From Amycolatopsis decaplanina DSM 44594 (GTDB lineage Bacteria > Actinomycetota > Actinomycetes > Mycobacteriales > Pseudonocardiaceae), in NCBI RefSeq assembly GCF_000342005.1, contig NZ_AOHO01000067.1, positions 122,150 to 186,149 of the forward strand: 64,000 nt of DNA, written 5' to 3'. A model generated the notes under the pieces. That model saw nothing but the letters and a program-made list of their open reading frames with translations, had not been told where the DNA came from and did not search any database. This document shows positions 41,643 to 49,785 of this stretch, piece by piece. Positions within the stretch are counted from its first letter, which is position 1, and every line of letters starts with the position of its first letter. The position numbers were made by a program, and so were the translations under genes.

Positions 41643-42103
41643 CGCTCCACACCGAGTTCTCCCGGCTGGGCAAGGAAGTGAACCAAGTGGCCGCGTGCTG
41701 GCGAGCCTTGGAGATCAGCGTCGCCGAGGACCGGCCCGCCGGTGTCGGGCTCGCCGCGGCGGATCACCTCGCCGAAGTCGTCCTGGACGGCACCGGAGAG
41801 ATCGAGGCGGCCACGCGCGCGACACAGAGTCCGGTGAGCGCCGAGTCGTTGTACACCACGGCGTCGTCGCTGCTGAAGCTGCGGCGGCGGGTGGACGGGC
41901 ACTGCCGATCGCACCACGCGGTCTCCGGGCTGCTGCGCGCGGTGCACGGACGGGAACAGGAATGGCGGGGCTGGGCGAAGAGCTTCCACGCCGGGGTGGA
42001 CCACTGCGCCGCCGCCTTGTCCTCGGCGGAGGACGTGATGGTGCGGTGCTGGCGTGAAGCAGTGGAACTGGCCGAATTCAAGGGATATGGGGCGACCCGA
42101 TGA
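41639..42103 (+). CDS. Hypothetical helical protein, 154 aa, unknown operon
   Basis: ATG 41639 overlaps the stop of the HEVSH protein by 4 bp. The product is soluble and mostly helical: HTEFSRLGKEVNQVAACWRALEISVAED, then a Ser/Thr-rich middle and RSHHAVSGLLRAVHGREQEWRGWAKSFHAG. Two long amphipathic helices suggest a coiled-coil or structural partner. No family is recognised. Coupled on both sides, so probably needed in fixed ratio with its neighbours. Confidence 0.75.
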   Translation: MTLHTEFSRLGKEVNQVAACWRALEISVAEDRPAGVGLAAADHLAEVVLDGTGEIEAATRATQSPVSAESLYTTASSLLKLRRRVDGHCRSHHAVSGLLRAVHGREQEWRGWAKSFHAGVDHCAAALSSAEDVMVRCWREAVELAEFKGYGATR

Positions 42104-43470
42104 CGATCAACGACGACCGCGGTGCGACGTTGCCGCGCGCACAGGACATCGACAGCGCGTATCCGCTGTCGACCGGGCAGTACCCACCGCAGGCGGCGGC
42201 ACCCGGCAAACTCGCCGAACAGACGATCAGCGACATGCTCGGCTGGAAGTGGCGAGAAGGCGACACCAAGGGGTTCGTGGCCGCGCTGACCGGCAGTTTC
42301 GAGCTGAAAGAGGTCCAGGGGCGTACCGAGGCGAAATGGACTCCGCGCGGGTACGCGATCCAAGCCGACCTCGGCGCCGTCACCGGCGGCCAGGCCTCGC
42401 TCGCGGCCAGGGCCCGGAGCGCGGTCAAGGACTCGCTGGCGCTGCTCGACTCGCTCCGTCCACTGAGGACGGATGCGGATCCCGAGAACGCCGAGGGCTT
42501 CCGCGCGCTCGTCCGGCACGATCTCGAACAGATCCGGCAGGAGCTGGAGAGCCCGCTGATCCGCGTGGCGCGGGTCGATCAGCTCTTCCTGCTGCTGCTC
42601 GGGAACGGCGGTCTCGCGGTCGGCGCCGGAGACCGTACGCAAGGGCACCTCGGCCAGCTGCGGGACGAGTTCGGCCTGGTCTCGGGCAAGGTCAACACGA
42701 TCGAGGAGGAACGGATCCAGACCTCCTTCATCACGCTGACGGATTGGGTGGTCTCGTTGTTCAGGGGCTGGCAGGACGCGCGCGACAAGATCGACCCGTT
42801 CTCGCAGCCGGCGGGCGGTCAGCCGTTCTTCGGTCCGGCCGTGGTCGCCCTTTCCCGGCTGCTGTCCGCGACGGCGTCGCAGGTCGACGAGGTCGTCGCG
42901 ATGCTGCGGTCGGTGTTCGTCCAGCAGGAGGACCTCGAAGTGCTCCGTGTCCCCGACCCGCAGGGCGGGACCATGTCGCTCGGCGGGCTCCTGCGCTGGA
43001 TCCGCGAGTTCGCCACCTTCGAGGGCGGCAAGCTGATCGAGTCGGCGGGGAAGGAAGGTGTCGGCACGTCGTTCCTCCAGATCGCGAAGCGGCTGCAGCG
43101 GATCGTGACGAACCTTCCCCGGCAGAGCACCGGCGGCCCCAACGGGGACGTGCCGGGCAACTTCCGCGCGTCACTTCCCCCGGGGTTCTTCAGCTCCCGT
43201 GTGCAGCGGGCCATCGACGAACTCGACGACCACCTTCAGGAGGTCGTCCGGATCGCCGAGCCGATCGGGCGGGGCGGCTCGCCGTCGTCGTCCGATCCGA
43301 ATCCGCCCGCGCCGCCCACCCCGCAGCTCACGCCGCCGCCCGGCCGGACACCGGCGGTGCCGTCGGTCGCCGAGCTCCGTGAAGGGCACGGCTTCCAGGA
43401 AGGGCAGACACCACCCGAGGCGGAGGAACCGCCGAAACCCCGGACCCCGCGCAAGCGCACCGGGCAGTAG
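42100..43470 (+). CDS. Hypothetical protein, 456 aa, unknown operon
   Basis: ATG 42100 overlaps the preceding stop by 4 bp. Residues 1-60 are polar with SDMLGWKWREGDTKGFVAALTGSFELKE. A helical region follows with hydrophobic patches (VDQLFLLLLGNGGLAVG; TDWVVSLFRGWQDARDKID) that look amphipathic rather than membrane-spanning. After ~385 the chain is Pro-rich and disordered (SDPNPPAPPTPQLTPPPG), ending in basic residues. No catalytic motif is seen and no family is recognised. Confidence 0.75.
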   Translation: MTINDDRGATLPRAQDIDSAYPLSTGQYPPQAAAPGKLAEQTISDMLGWKWREGDTKGFVAALTGSFELKEVQGRTEAKWTPRGYAIQADLGAVTGGQASLAARARSAVKDSLALLDSLRPLRTDADPENAEGFRALVRHDLEQIRQELESPLIRVARVDQLFLLLLGNGGLAVGAGDRTQGHLGQLRDEFGLVSGKVNTIEEERIQTSFITLTDWVVSLFRGWQDARDKIDPFSQPAGGQPFFGPAVVALSRLLSATASQVDEVVAMLRSVFVQQEDLEVLRVPDPQGGTMSLGGLLRWIREFATFEGGKLIESAGKEGVGTSFLQIAKRLQRIVTNLPRQSTGGPNGDVPGNFRASLPPGFFSSRVQRAIDELDDHLQEVVRIAEPIGRGGSPSSSDPNPPAPPTPQLTPPPGRTPAVPSVAELREGHGFQEGQTPPEAEEPPKPRTPRKRTGQ

Positions 43471-43494
43471 CCGGACCCGTACGGGAGGAAGACG

Positions 43495-44676
43495 ATGGGC
43501 ACGGAAAAGGAATACCGGGAACTCTTCGACCGGGTCGCGGCCTTGCGCGGCCAGGTCGCCGGGAAGCTCGCGAACGAACTGGGCAGCGATCCGAAGCTCG
43601 GCGACGCGGTGCTCAAGCAGCTGGACGACATGCTCACCGCGGTCGAGGCCGAACAGCGTGGCAAACCCGGACCCGCGGACGGCGGGATCGCGCAGCTCGT
43701 CGGTCTCGGCGACGGTTCGGCCGCGGACCTCGGCGCGACGGCGATGCCGCCGGGTGTCGACGCCTACGACGAGACGGTCGCCTCGGAGCGGGTCATCGCC
43801 GTCGGCGACCTGTACTACCTGTACCAGCACGAACGGATCGGTGTGTTCCGCGTGGTGCAGAAGCTGCAGGAGCTGTTCCAGGGTGGTGCCATCCGGCTTT
43901 CGGACGGCCCCGGCGCGTTCGGGCTCTACCGGTTCGACCGGCGGGACGTCCTGCGCTACACCCGGCGGGATCGCGTCAGCGCGTACCGGCGCGTGCTCGG
44001 CTACGGCAAGGGGCTCGGTTCGGCGAACTCGCGGCCGAACACGGATTTCCACCAGCTGGTTACGCAGTTCAGCAACCAGGTCGCGCTGTTCTGGCGGGAC
44101 AAGCGGATCTCCGACGTCGTCCGCGAACGCGCGTACGACCCGAGCTTCGGCAGTGTCGCGGTCGTCCGGCGCAGCGGGCTCGACCTGCGGAACAACCTGA
44201 AGTTCACCTCGTACGGTCACCTGAACGTACTGCGGGTCGAGGTCATGCAGCTGCTGACCGAGGCGTTCAAGATCCTCGGTTCGGAGGACGTACTGGATCT
44301 GTTCGGCGCCGCCAACGCCTGGGACACCGTGGACGAGGTGCTGATCCGCTACTTCGATCAGCGGCTGGTGTCCTCGCCGCGCCAGCGGATGGCGGTCACC
44401 GGACGTCAGGTGCTGCGCTGGCTCGCGGCGCCGCACATCCTCGAGACAACCCGGTCCGAATTCGAGGCCCTGCTGCTCGAAATCGCGGAGCCCGCCGAAG
44501 AGTGGCTGACCTCGGCGCAGTCCCTGCGGCTGGCCGACCGGACGAACTCGCGAGAGGTCCTGCCGGTCGATCGGCAGCGGCCCGCCGGGGTCGCGGTGTC
44601 CCGCGAGCCGCGTCCGGTCACCCCGCGCCGGAACGGTCACCGCCCCGGCACCGTGATCACCCTGGACCGCAAGTAG
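43495..44676 (+). CDS. Hypothetical protein, 393 aa, last gene of the unknown operon
   Basis: Start ATG 43495 has GGGAGGAAG upstream, 24 bp after the previous stop. The first ~45 residues form a helix (YRELFDRVAALRGQVAGKLANELG). The core is a mixed fold with many aromatic and Arg residues (VGDLYYLYQHERIGVFRVVQKLQELF; FGLYRFDRRDVLRYTRRDRVSAYRRVLGYGKG; YGHLNVLRVEVMQLL). The C-terminus is basic and probably disordered. No catalytic motif or family is recognised. It ends the operon; a gene relic follows. Confidence 0.75.
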   Translation: MGTEKEYRELFDRVAALRGQVAGKLANELGSDPKLGDAVLKQLDDMLTAVEAEQRGKPGPADGGIAQLVGLGDGSAADLGATAMPPGVDAYDETVASERVIAVGDLYYLYQHERIGVFRVVQKLQELFQGGAIRLSDGPGAFGLYRFDRRDVLRYTRRDRVSAYRRVLGYGKGLGSANSRPNTDFHQLVTQFSNQVALFWRDKRISDVVRERAYDPSFGSVAVVRRSGLDLRNNLKFTSYGHLNVLRVEVMQLLTEAFKILGSEDVLDLFGAANAWDTVDEVLIRYFDQRLVSSPRQRMAVTGRQVLRWLAAPHILETTRSEFEALLLEIAEPAEEWLTSAQSLRLADRTNSREVLPVDRQRPAGVAVSREPRPVTPRRNGHRPGTVITLDRK

Positions 44677-44703
44677 CCACGTGCTGGGAACGATGGTCAC
44701 GGA

Positions 44704-44904
44704 GTGGGACGCGAAGTAGCGTCGGGCGCGAACCTGTTCGCGCCGCAGAAGTACGGCAACATCCACAGCCGCATCGGCAACCCGACGGTCGCGGCCTTCG
44801 AGGAGCGGTTGGCCAGCCTCGAAGGCGCGATCGGCGGGGTCGCCACCAGCAGTGGTCAGGCGGTGTTCCGCAAGCACGACGACTTCCCGGGCGTCGCCCC
44901 CTGA
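44704..44904 (+). pseudogene. O-acetylhomoserine sulfhydrylase (MetY)-like gene fragment
   Basis: The 66-codon frame reads SGANLFAPQKYGNIHSRIGNP and then AAFEERLASLEGAIGGVATSSGQA. This matches the stretch around residues 50-100 of MetY-type PLP enzymes (family pattern ANLFA-x-Q-x-xGNIY-R--NPT ... ASG-A). The parts before and after, including the PLP lysine region, are missing; an unrelated KHDDFPGVAP closes the frame. It is a decayed gene just downstream of the unknown operon. Confidence 0.7.
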
Positions 44905-44939
44905 CCAGGGCCGGCCTCGGCCCGTGAGAGGGTGGCGGC

Positions 44940-45116
44940 ATGGCCAAACCGACGCCGCTGCAGATCAGGAACATCGTCATGGCAGTGCTCATGGCGGGTG
45001 CCCTGGTGTGGAACCTGTCCATCAGCGGCGCTTGGTGGCTCACCGCGATCTTCTCGGTCGGCATCGTCCTCTCGTTGTTCTCCGCGTACCTGAACCGGCC
45101 CGGCGCTCAGCCCTGA
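44940..45116 (+). CDS. Small membrane protein, 58 aa
   Basis: ATG 44940, with GAGAGGGTGG upstream, encodes a 58-residue product that begins MAKPTPLQIRN. Two hydrophobic segments (IVMAVLMAGALVWNLSI and WWLTAIFSVGIVLSLFSAYL) form a hairpin in the membrane. The last 10 bp overlap the convergent allantoicase gene. Small two-helix proteins of this kind are common in actinobacteria; function is unknown. Confidence 0.65.
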   Translation: MAKPTPLQIRNIVMAVLMAGALVWNLSISGAWWLTAIFSVGIVLSLFSAYLNRPGAQP

Positions 45117-46123
45117 GCGCCCTCGAAACGCGAAGTGACGTCAGCGCGGCCTCGCTCCGAAAGCGCCCCGAAGAGACGTAGGCGTGCCATCCCGCCGTCG
45201 GGATAGATGTCGAGGCGGACTTCGGTCACCTCGGGCCCCGCGGCGAGGGCGAACCGGTGCCGCGTATCCGGCTGCAGACGCGTCTTCGGCAGCAGCTCGG
45301 CCCATTCGCCGTCGCCGTCCCGGCCGCTCAGCGCCGCCCAGCCCGGCGCGTTGCCCTTGAGGTTGCTGTTGTCCAGTTCGGCGAACCGGACGACACCCGC
45401 GCCGGCGAGCCGCACGGTGACCCAGTCGTTCCCGTCGTCCCGGCGCCGCGCGGTCTCCCAGCCCTCGGCCTGATGCGCGGCGAGCCCTGGCGAGAAGAGG
45501 TTGTTGGGCGAGGAATAGAACATGTTGCTGCACCCGGTGACCACCGCGCCGTTCTCCAGCGCGGCGAGGTCGAGCGCGCCCAGGTCGAGCAGGCGCGGGT
45601 CCGGGATCGGCGTGCCGTGCACCCGCAGCCGGGCCACGCCGCCGTCCGGATGCATGGTCAGGCGGACGTGCGTGTAGCGCTTGCTCCCGCCGATCTCGAA
45701 GAAGTTCTCCGTGTGCCCCGCCGCCGCGCCGCGTTTCACCAGCACGTCCCAGTCCGCTTCGGACAGCTCCGCGGCGTTCGGGTACCCGTCGACGGCGCAG
45801 GCCTCGACCGAGACGAACGGCGGGTAGTTGCCCTTGAAGAACGCGGTGTCCACGACGACGCCGGTGATCGCGCCCGCCAGGCCGAGCCGGACGACGGCCT
45901 GATCGTCGCCGGGCTCCCGGTGCCGGCGGGTCTCCCAGCCGTCGTAGACCTGGCCCTTGGGGCCGAAGGTCTCCGTCTGATGCGCGGGAACCCAAGGGTT
46001 GACCAGGTTCTCCTTCTCGGCGAACAACTCGTCCGTCGCCCACATCACGGTCCCGCCGAACTTGCGCGAGGCCAGATCGGGCAGGGCTGTCCACTCAGGA
46101 CGGTCGTTCACGGTCTCCTCCAT
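45107..46123 (-). CDS. alc: Allantoicase
   Basis: A 338-residue enzyme that splits allantoate to ureidoglycolate and urea. Two homologous jelly-roll halves are seen: LPDLASRKFGGTVMWATDELFAEKENLV ... DGWETRRHRE and NGAVVTGCSNMFYSSPNNLFSPG ... GWETARRRDDGNDW, each closing with LDIYPDGGMARLR or LTMHPDGGVARLR. ATG 46123 begins one base after the allB stop (TGAGATG). The frame is open further upstream but inside allB. It is the last step of this purine-catabolic operon. Confidence 0.95.
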   Translation of the reverse strand: MEETVNDRPEWTALPDLASRKFGGTVMWATDELFAEKENLVNPWVPAHQTETFGPKGQVYDGWETRRHREPGDDQAVVRLGLAGAITGVVVDTAFFKGNYPPFVSVEACAVDGYPNAAELSEADWDVLVKRGAAAGHTENFFEIGGSKRYTHVRLTMHPDGGVARLRVHGTPIPDPRLLDLGALDLAALENGAVVTGCSNMFYSSPNNLFSPGLAAHQAEGWETARRRDDGNDWVTVRLAGAGVVRFAELDNSNLKGNAPGWAALSGRDGDGEWAELLPKTRLQPDTRHRFALAAGPEVTEVRLDIYPDGGMARLRLFGALSERGRADVTSRFEGAQG

Positions 46124-46124
46124 C

Positions 46125-47453
46125 TCAGCAGTCACCCCGGGCCAGCAGAACACCTGCCGGGTCTTCGCCGGTGATCTCCTCGCCCCGCAACCATGTACTC
46201 CGGACGACACCGGCGAGCGGCCGTCCGTGGTAGGCGCTGACCGGATTGCGGTGCTTCAATTTCGCTACGTCGACGACGAAAGCCTCGTCGGGCGCGAACA
46301 CGCTGAAGTCGGCGTCGTAGCCCGGCGCCAGACGTCCCTTGCGGCGCATCCCCGCCTGCGCGGCCGGATGTTCGGCCATCCAGCGGACGACGTCGGTGAG
46401 GGCGAACCCGCGCTGCCGCGCCTGGGTCCAGACGGCGGGCAGGCCGAGCTGCAGGCCGGCGATCCCGCCCCAGGCGAGCCCGAAATCGCCGCTGTCGAAG
46501 CGTTTCAGCTCGGGCGTGCACGGAGAATGGTCGGTCACCACACAGTCGATGACACCGTCCGAGAGGCCCTTCCACAGCAGTTCGCGGTTCCCGGCCTCGC
46601 GGATCGGCGGGCAGCACTTGAACTGCGTCGCGCCGTCGCCGATCTCCTCCGCGGTGAAACTCAGGTAGTGCGGGCAGGTCTCGGCGGTCAGGCGGACCCC
46701 GTCGCGCCGTGCGCTCTCGACCATCGGCAGCGCGTCCGCGGAGGACAGGTGCAGGATGTGCGCGCGGACACCGGTCTTCCTTGCCAGCTCGATGACCTGC
46801 GCGATCGCCACGTTCTCCGCACCGCGCGGCCGTGAACGCAGGAAGTCTTCGTACTTCTCGCCGTGCGGGTCGGGCGCGTGATCGATCGCGTCGGAGTCCT
46901 CCGCGTGCACGATGATCATGCCGTCGAAGGTCCGCAGTTCGGTCATCACCTCTTCGAGTCCGCGCGCGTCCAGCGGCGGGAACTCGTCGACACCGGAATG
47001 CAGCAGGAAGGACTTGAAGCCGAACACCCCGGCCTCGTGCAGACCGCGCAGGTCGGCGAGATTGCCGGGAATCGCTCCGCCCCAGAACCCGACGTCGACG
47101 TGCACCCGCCCCTCGGCGGTCTTGCGCTTCACCTCCAGTGCGGCGACGTCGACCGTCGGCGGCAGGCTGTTCAGCGGCATGTCCACGATCGTGGTGACCC
47201 CGCCCGCCGCGGCCGCGCGGGTCGCCGAGGCGAACCCCTCCCATTCGGTGCGGCCGGGGTCGTTGACGTGCACGTGCGTGTCCACCAGACCCGGCAGCAG
47301 GACGACATCCTCGCCGAGTTCGAGTACCCGATCGCCGTCCAGATCGGCTCCGGCGGGTTCCACCGCGACGATGCGGCCGCCGTCGACACCGATGGTCGCG
47401 GGTACCTCTCCGGCGGCCGTCACGGCTCGGGCGGCTTTGATCACCAAGTCCAT
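46125..47453 (-). CDS. allB: Allantoinase
   Basis: A 442-residue dihydroorotase-like amidohydrolase that opens allantoin to allantoate. DTHVHVNDPGRTEWEGF gives the first metal His pair, GFKSFLLHSG the probable carboxylated Lys, then HAED, HILHLSSADAL and TDHSPC. A beta-sandwich from both ends includes VVLLPGLVD. Start ATG 47453 has GGAGGG 8 bp upstream. A 15-bp palindrome lies 17 bp before the start. Forms an operon with alc. Confidence 0.95.
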   Translation of the reverse strand: MDLVIKAARAVTAAGEVPATIGVDGGRIVAVEPAGADLDGDRVLELGEDVVLLPGLVDTHVHVNDPGRTEWEGFASATRAAAAGGVTTIVDMPLNSLPPTVDVAALEVKRKTAEGRVHVDVGFWGGAIPGNLADLRGLHEAGVFGFKSFLLHSGVDEFPPLDARGLEEVMTELRTFDGMIIVHAEDSDAIDHAPDPHGEKYEDFLRSRPRGAENVAIAQVIELARKTGVRAHILHLSSADALPMVESARRDGVRLTAETCPHYLSFTAEEIGDGATQFKCCPPIREAGNRELLWKGLSDGVIDCVVTDHSPCTPELKRFDSGDFGLAWGGIAGLQLGLPAVWTQARQRGFALTDVVRWMAEHPAAQAGMRRKGRLAPGYDADFSVFAPDEAFVVDVAKLKHRNPVSAYHGRPLAGVVRSTWLRGEEITGEDPAGVLLARGDC

Positions 47454-47469
47454 CAAAAAGCCCTCCAAC

Positions 47470-47484
47470 TTCCACTGTGTGGAA
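47470..47484. promoter_or_regulatory. Palindrome TTCCAC-TGT-GTGGAA upstream of allB
   Basis: A perfect 15-bp inverted repeat, 17 bp upstream of ATG 47453 and overlapping the ribosome-binding region. Size and TTCCA/TGGAA arms resemble operators of IclR-family purine regulators (AllR type). No IclR gene is in the window. Confidence 0.55.
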
Positions 47485-47559
47485 TCGAGGTTTCGCACTC
47501 CGACATTAACTCCGGCCACCCTGCTCGTCAACGAGCCCAGGCGGCGCTACCTTCGCTTC

Positions 47560-48036
47560 GTGCAGTTAGAAGCCGAGTTCACCAGCGAACCGTTCCACGG
47601 CGAGGGTCCGCCACCCGAACACGCCGTCAAAGCCCGCGACACCGCGGAAGACGCGGGCCTGTCCGCCGACTTCGGCCCGCTCGGCACCCTCGTCCGCGGC
47701 GACGCCGACGCCCTGCTCGACGCGCTCCCCGCCATCGCCAGGGCGGCACTTAACGGCGGCGCGACCCGCGTGACCCTCCAGCTCCGGCAGGTCGGCGACG
47801 ACACCGCCGAACCCGCCGTCGAATTGCACAGCGCCCTCGCCCGGCTCATCGGCGACGTCGAACGCGAACTCGGCGGCAAACTCGACACCCTCGACCGCGC
47901 CGCCAAGCAGCGCGCGGTGCGGCTGCTCAAGGAACGCGGCGCGTTCGGCCTCCGCAAGTCGGTGTCGACCGTCGCCGAGGCACTGGGGGTCACGAGGTTC
48001 ACGGTCTACAACTACCTCAACCGCGACCAAGACTGA
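47560..48036 (+). CDS. Fusion of thiamine-binding-like (MTH1187/YkoF) domain and HTH, probable purine-catabolism regulator
   Basis: 158 residues from GTG 47560. The N-terminal ~85 residues (LEAEFTSEPFHGEG ... DTAEDAGLSADFGPLGTLVRGDADALLDALPAIARAAL.NGGATRVTLQLR) match the pattern of the MTH1187/YkoF-type thiamine-binding domain: ferredoxin-like, with a 'sGL-x-GTxxxG' centre. The C-terminal end SVSTVAEALGVTRFTVYNYLN is a helix-turn-helix. It lies divergent from allB and 58 bp upstream of uraD, so it probably reports a pathway ligand to these genes. The assignment is by eye. Confidence 0.7.
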   Translation: MQLEAEFTSEPFHGEGPPPEHAVKARDTAEDAGLSADFGPLGTLVRGDADALLDALPAIARAALNGGATRVTLQLRQVGDDTAEPAVELHSALARLIGDVERELGGKLDTLDRAAKQRAVRLLKERGAFGLRKSVSTVAEALGVTRFTVYNYLNRDQD

Positions 48037-48045
48037 AGAGTGATT

Positions 48046-48060
48046 TCAACAAAATGTTGA
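48046..48060. promoter_or_regulatory. Palindrome TCAACA-AAA-TGTTGA upstream of uraD
   Basis: A perfect 15-bp inverted repeat, 34 bp upstream of the uraD start and 9 bp after the HTH gene stop. It has the same geometry (6-3-6) as the palindrome before allB but different bases. Confidence 0.5.
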
Positions 48061-48094
48061 CGACGGCGGAAGCGCCGCCGTACCGTCGGTTCCC

Positions 48095-48586
48095 GTGCCA
48101 CTCACCATTCGAGAGTTCAACCAGGCTCCCGCTCACGATGTCCGGCCGGCGCTGACAGCCTGCCTCGACGTCCCGCGCTGGGTGGAAACCCTGCTGGCCA
48201 GGCGCCCGTACTCCGACCTCGCCGCGCTGCTCGCCGCGTCCGAGGCGCTCACCCCCTTGCGCCCCGAAGAGGTCCGGCGCGCCATGGCCGCCCATCCCCG
48301 GATCGGGGAGAAAGCCGGTGGCGAGAGCACCGAAGCGGGCTGGTCGCGCTCGGAACAGTCCGGTGTGGACGGTGACGCGGCGCGTGAGTTCGCCGCGGCC
48401 AACGCCGAGTACGAAGCGACGTTCGGGCATGTCTTCCTGGTCTGCGCGAGCGGCCGGAGCGGCGCCGAACTGCTGGAAAACCTCCGTTCGAGGCTCTCGA
48501 ACGATCCCGAGAAGGAACTCGAAGTGGCCGGTCAAGAGCTGGCCGAGATCGCCGCGCTGCGGCTGGAGAAGGCGGTGACGGCATGA
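48095..48586 (+). CDS. uraD: 2-oxo-4-hydroxy-4-carboxy-5-ureidoimidazoline (OHCU) decarboxylase
   Basis: A 163-residue helical enzyme that turns OHCU into S-allantoin. IREFNQAPAHDVRPALTACLDVPRWVETLLARRPY starts the fold and the catalytic His is H67 in AAHPRIGEK; the EYEATFGHVFLVCASGRSGAELLENLRSRL segment is diagnostic. GTG 48095 gives the family N-terminus. First gene of uraD-hiuH-uox; the stop overlaps hiuH by 4 bp. Confidence 0.95.
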   Translation: MPLTIREFNQAPAHDVRPALTACLDVPRWVETLLARRPYSDLAALLAASEALTPLRPEEVRRAMAAHPRIGEKAGGESTEAGWSRSEQSGVDGDAAREFAAANAEYEATFGHVFLVCASGRSGAELLENLRSRLSNDPEKELEVAGQELAEIAALRLEKAVTA

Positions 48587-48900
48587 GCCTCGTGACCACG
48601 CACATCCTCGACACCGCCGCGGGACGGCCCGCCGCGGACGTCGGAGTCCGGCTCGAAACCGGCGCGGGCGACCCCATCGCGGACGGCCGGACCGACGCCG
48701 ACGGACGGATCCGCGACCTCGGCCCGGAAACCCTGGAACCCGGGGTGTACCGGCTGGTCTTCGACACCGGCGCCCACCTCGGCCCGGACTCCTTCTTCCC
48801 CGAAGTCACCTTGACCTTCCGCATCGCCGACGGGACCGAGCACCACCACGTGCCGTTGCTGCTGAGCCCGTTCGCCTATTCCACCTATCGAGGGAGCTGA
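48583..48900 (+). CDS. hiuH: 5-hydroxyisourate hydrolase (transthyretin-like)
   Basis: A 105-residue TTR-related protein that opens 5-hydroxyisourate to OHCU. The N-terminal TTHILDTAAGRPAADVGVRLE carries the active-site His, and the C-terminal HHHVPLLLSPFAYSTYRGS ends in the YRGS signature that separates hydrolases from vertebrate transthyretin. ATG 48583 overlaps the uraD stop (ATGA). It acts between urate oxidase and OHCU decarboxylase, both encoded alongside. Confidence 0.96.
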   Translation: MSLVTTHILDTAAGRPAADVGVRLETGAGDPIADGRTDADGRIRDLGPETLEPGVYRLVFDTGAHLGPDSFFPEVTLTFRIADGTEHHHVPLLLSPFAYSTYRGS

Positions 48901-48906
48901 TCGCCC

Positions 48907-49785
48907 GTGGCCATCACCCTGGGCCCCAACCAGTACGGCAAGGCCGAAGTCCGGCTCGTCACCGTCGAGCGCGAAGGCACCGTCCACCACCTCAAGGACC
49001 TCACCGTTTCGACGTCGCTACGCGGCGACCTCGCGGCCACGCACCTCACCGGCGACAACGCCGACGTCGTCGCGACAGACACCCAGAAGAACACCGTCTA
49101 CGCCTTCGCCAAGGAGGCCCCGGTCGGCGAGATCGAGGACTTCGCGCTGCGGCTCGGACACCATTTCGTCGGTTCGCATCAGCACATCACCGGCGCCCGG
49201 ATCCTGATCGACGAACACGGCTGGAACCGCATCTCCGGCCACGACCACGCGTTCTCCCAGGCCAGCAGCGAGAAACGGACGACCGCCGTGACCGTCCAGG
49301 GCGACCAGGCCTGGGTGGTCTCCGGTCTGGACGATCTCGTGGTGCTCAAATCGACCGGCTCGGAGTTCCACGGCTTCCCGCGCGACGAGTACACGACGCT
49401 GGCCGAGACGAACGACCGGATCCTCGCGACCGCCGTGACCGCGCGCTGGCGCTACCAGGGCGACGGGATCGACTGGACCACGAGCCACGCGGAGGTCCGG
49501 CGGATCCTGCTGGAGACCTTCGCGGACAAGCACAGCCTCTCCCTGCAGCAGACGCTGTACGCCATGGGAGAGGCTGTGCTCAAGGAACGCGAAGAGGTCG
49601 CCGAAGTCCGGCTCTCGCTGCCGAACAAGCACCACTTCCTGGTGGATCTGTCACCGTTCGGGCTGAAGAACGACAACGAGGTCTTCTACGCCGCCGACCG
49701 CCCGTACGGCCTGATCGAAGGTGTGGTCCTCCGCGACGACGCCGAGGACGCCGGTCTGGCCTGGCACACCCTCGCCGCCTTCTAG
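48907..49785 (+). CDS. uox: Urate oxidase (uricase)
   Basis: A 292-residue cofactor-free oxidase converting urate to 5-hydroxyisourate. LGPNQYGKAEVRLVTVER, TGDNADVVATDTQKNTVYAFAKE and the second-half SEFHGFPRDEYTTLAET and LPNKHHFLVDL are family signatures of the tandem T-fold. Start is GTG 48907, 6 bp after hiuH. The stop codon TAG shares CTAG with the stop of the convergent peptidase gene. Confidence 0.97.
   Translation: MAITLGPNQYGKAEVRLVTVEREGTVHHLKDLTVSTSLRGDLAATHLTGDNADVVATDTQKNTVYAFAKEAPVGEIEDFALRLGHHFVGSHQHITGARILIDEHGWNRISGHDHAFSQASSEKRTTAVTVQGDQAWVVSGLDDLVVLKSTGSEFHGFPRDEYTTLAETNDRILATAVTARWRYQGDGIDWTTSHAEVRRILLETFADKHSLSLQQTLYAMGEAVLKEREEVAEVRLSLPNKHHFLVDLSPFGLKNDNEVFYAADRPYGLIEGVVLRDDAEDAGLAWHTLAAF

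Noticed and set aside
39506..44676. Contractile injection system or type VI secretion fragment
   Set aside because: No sheath, tube, baseplate or AAA ATPase is encoded in or near the operon.
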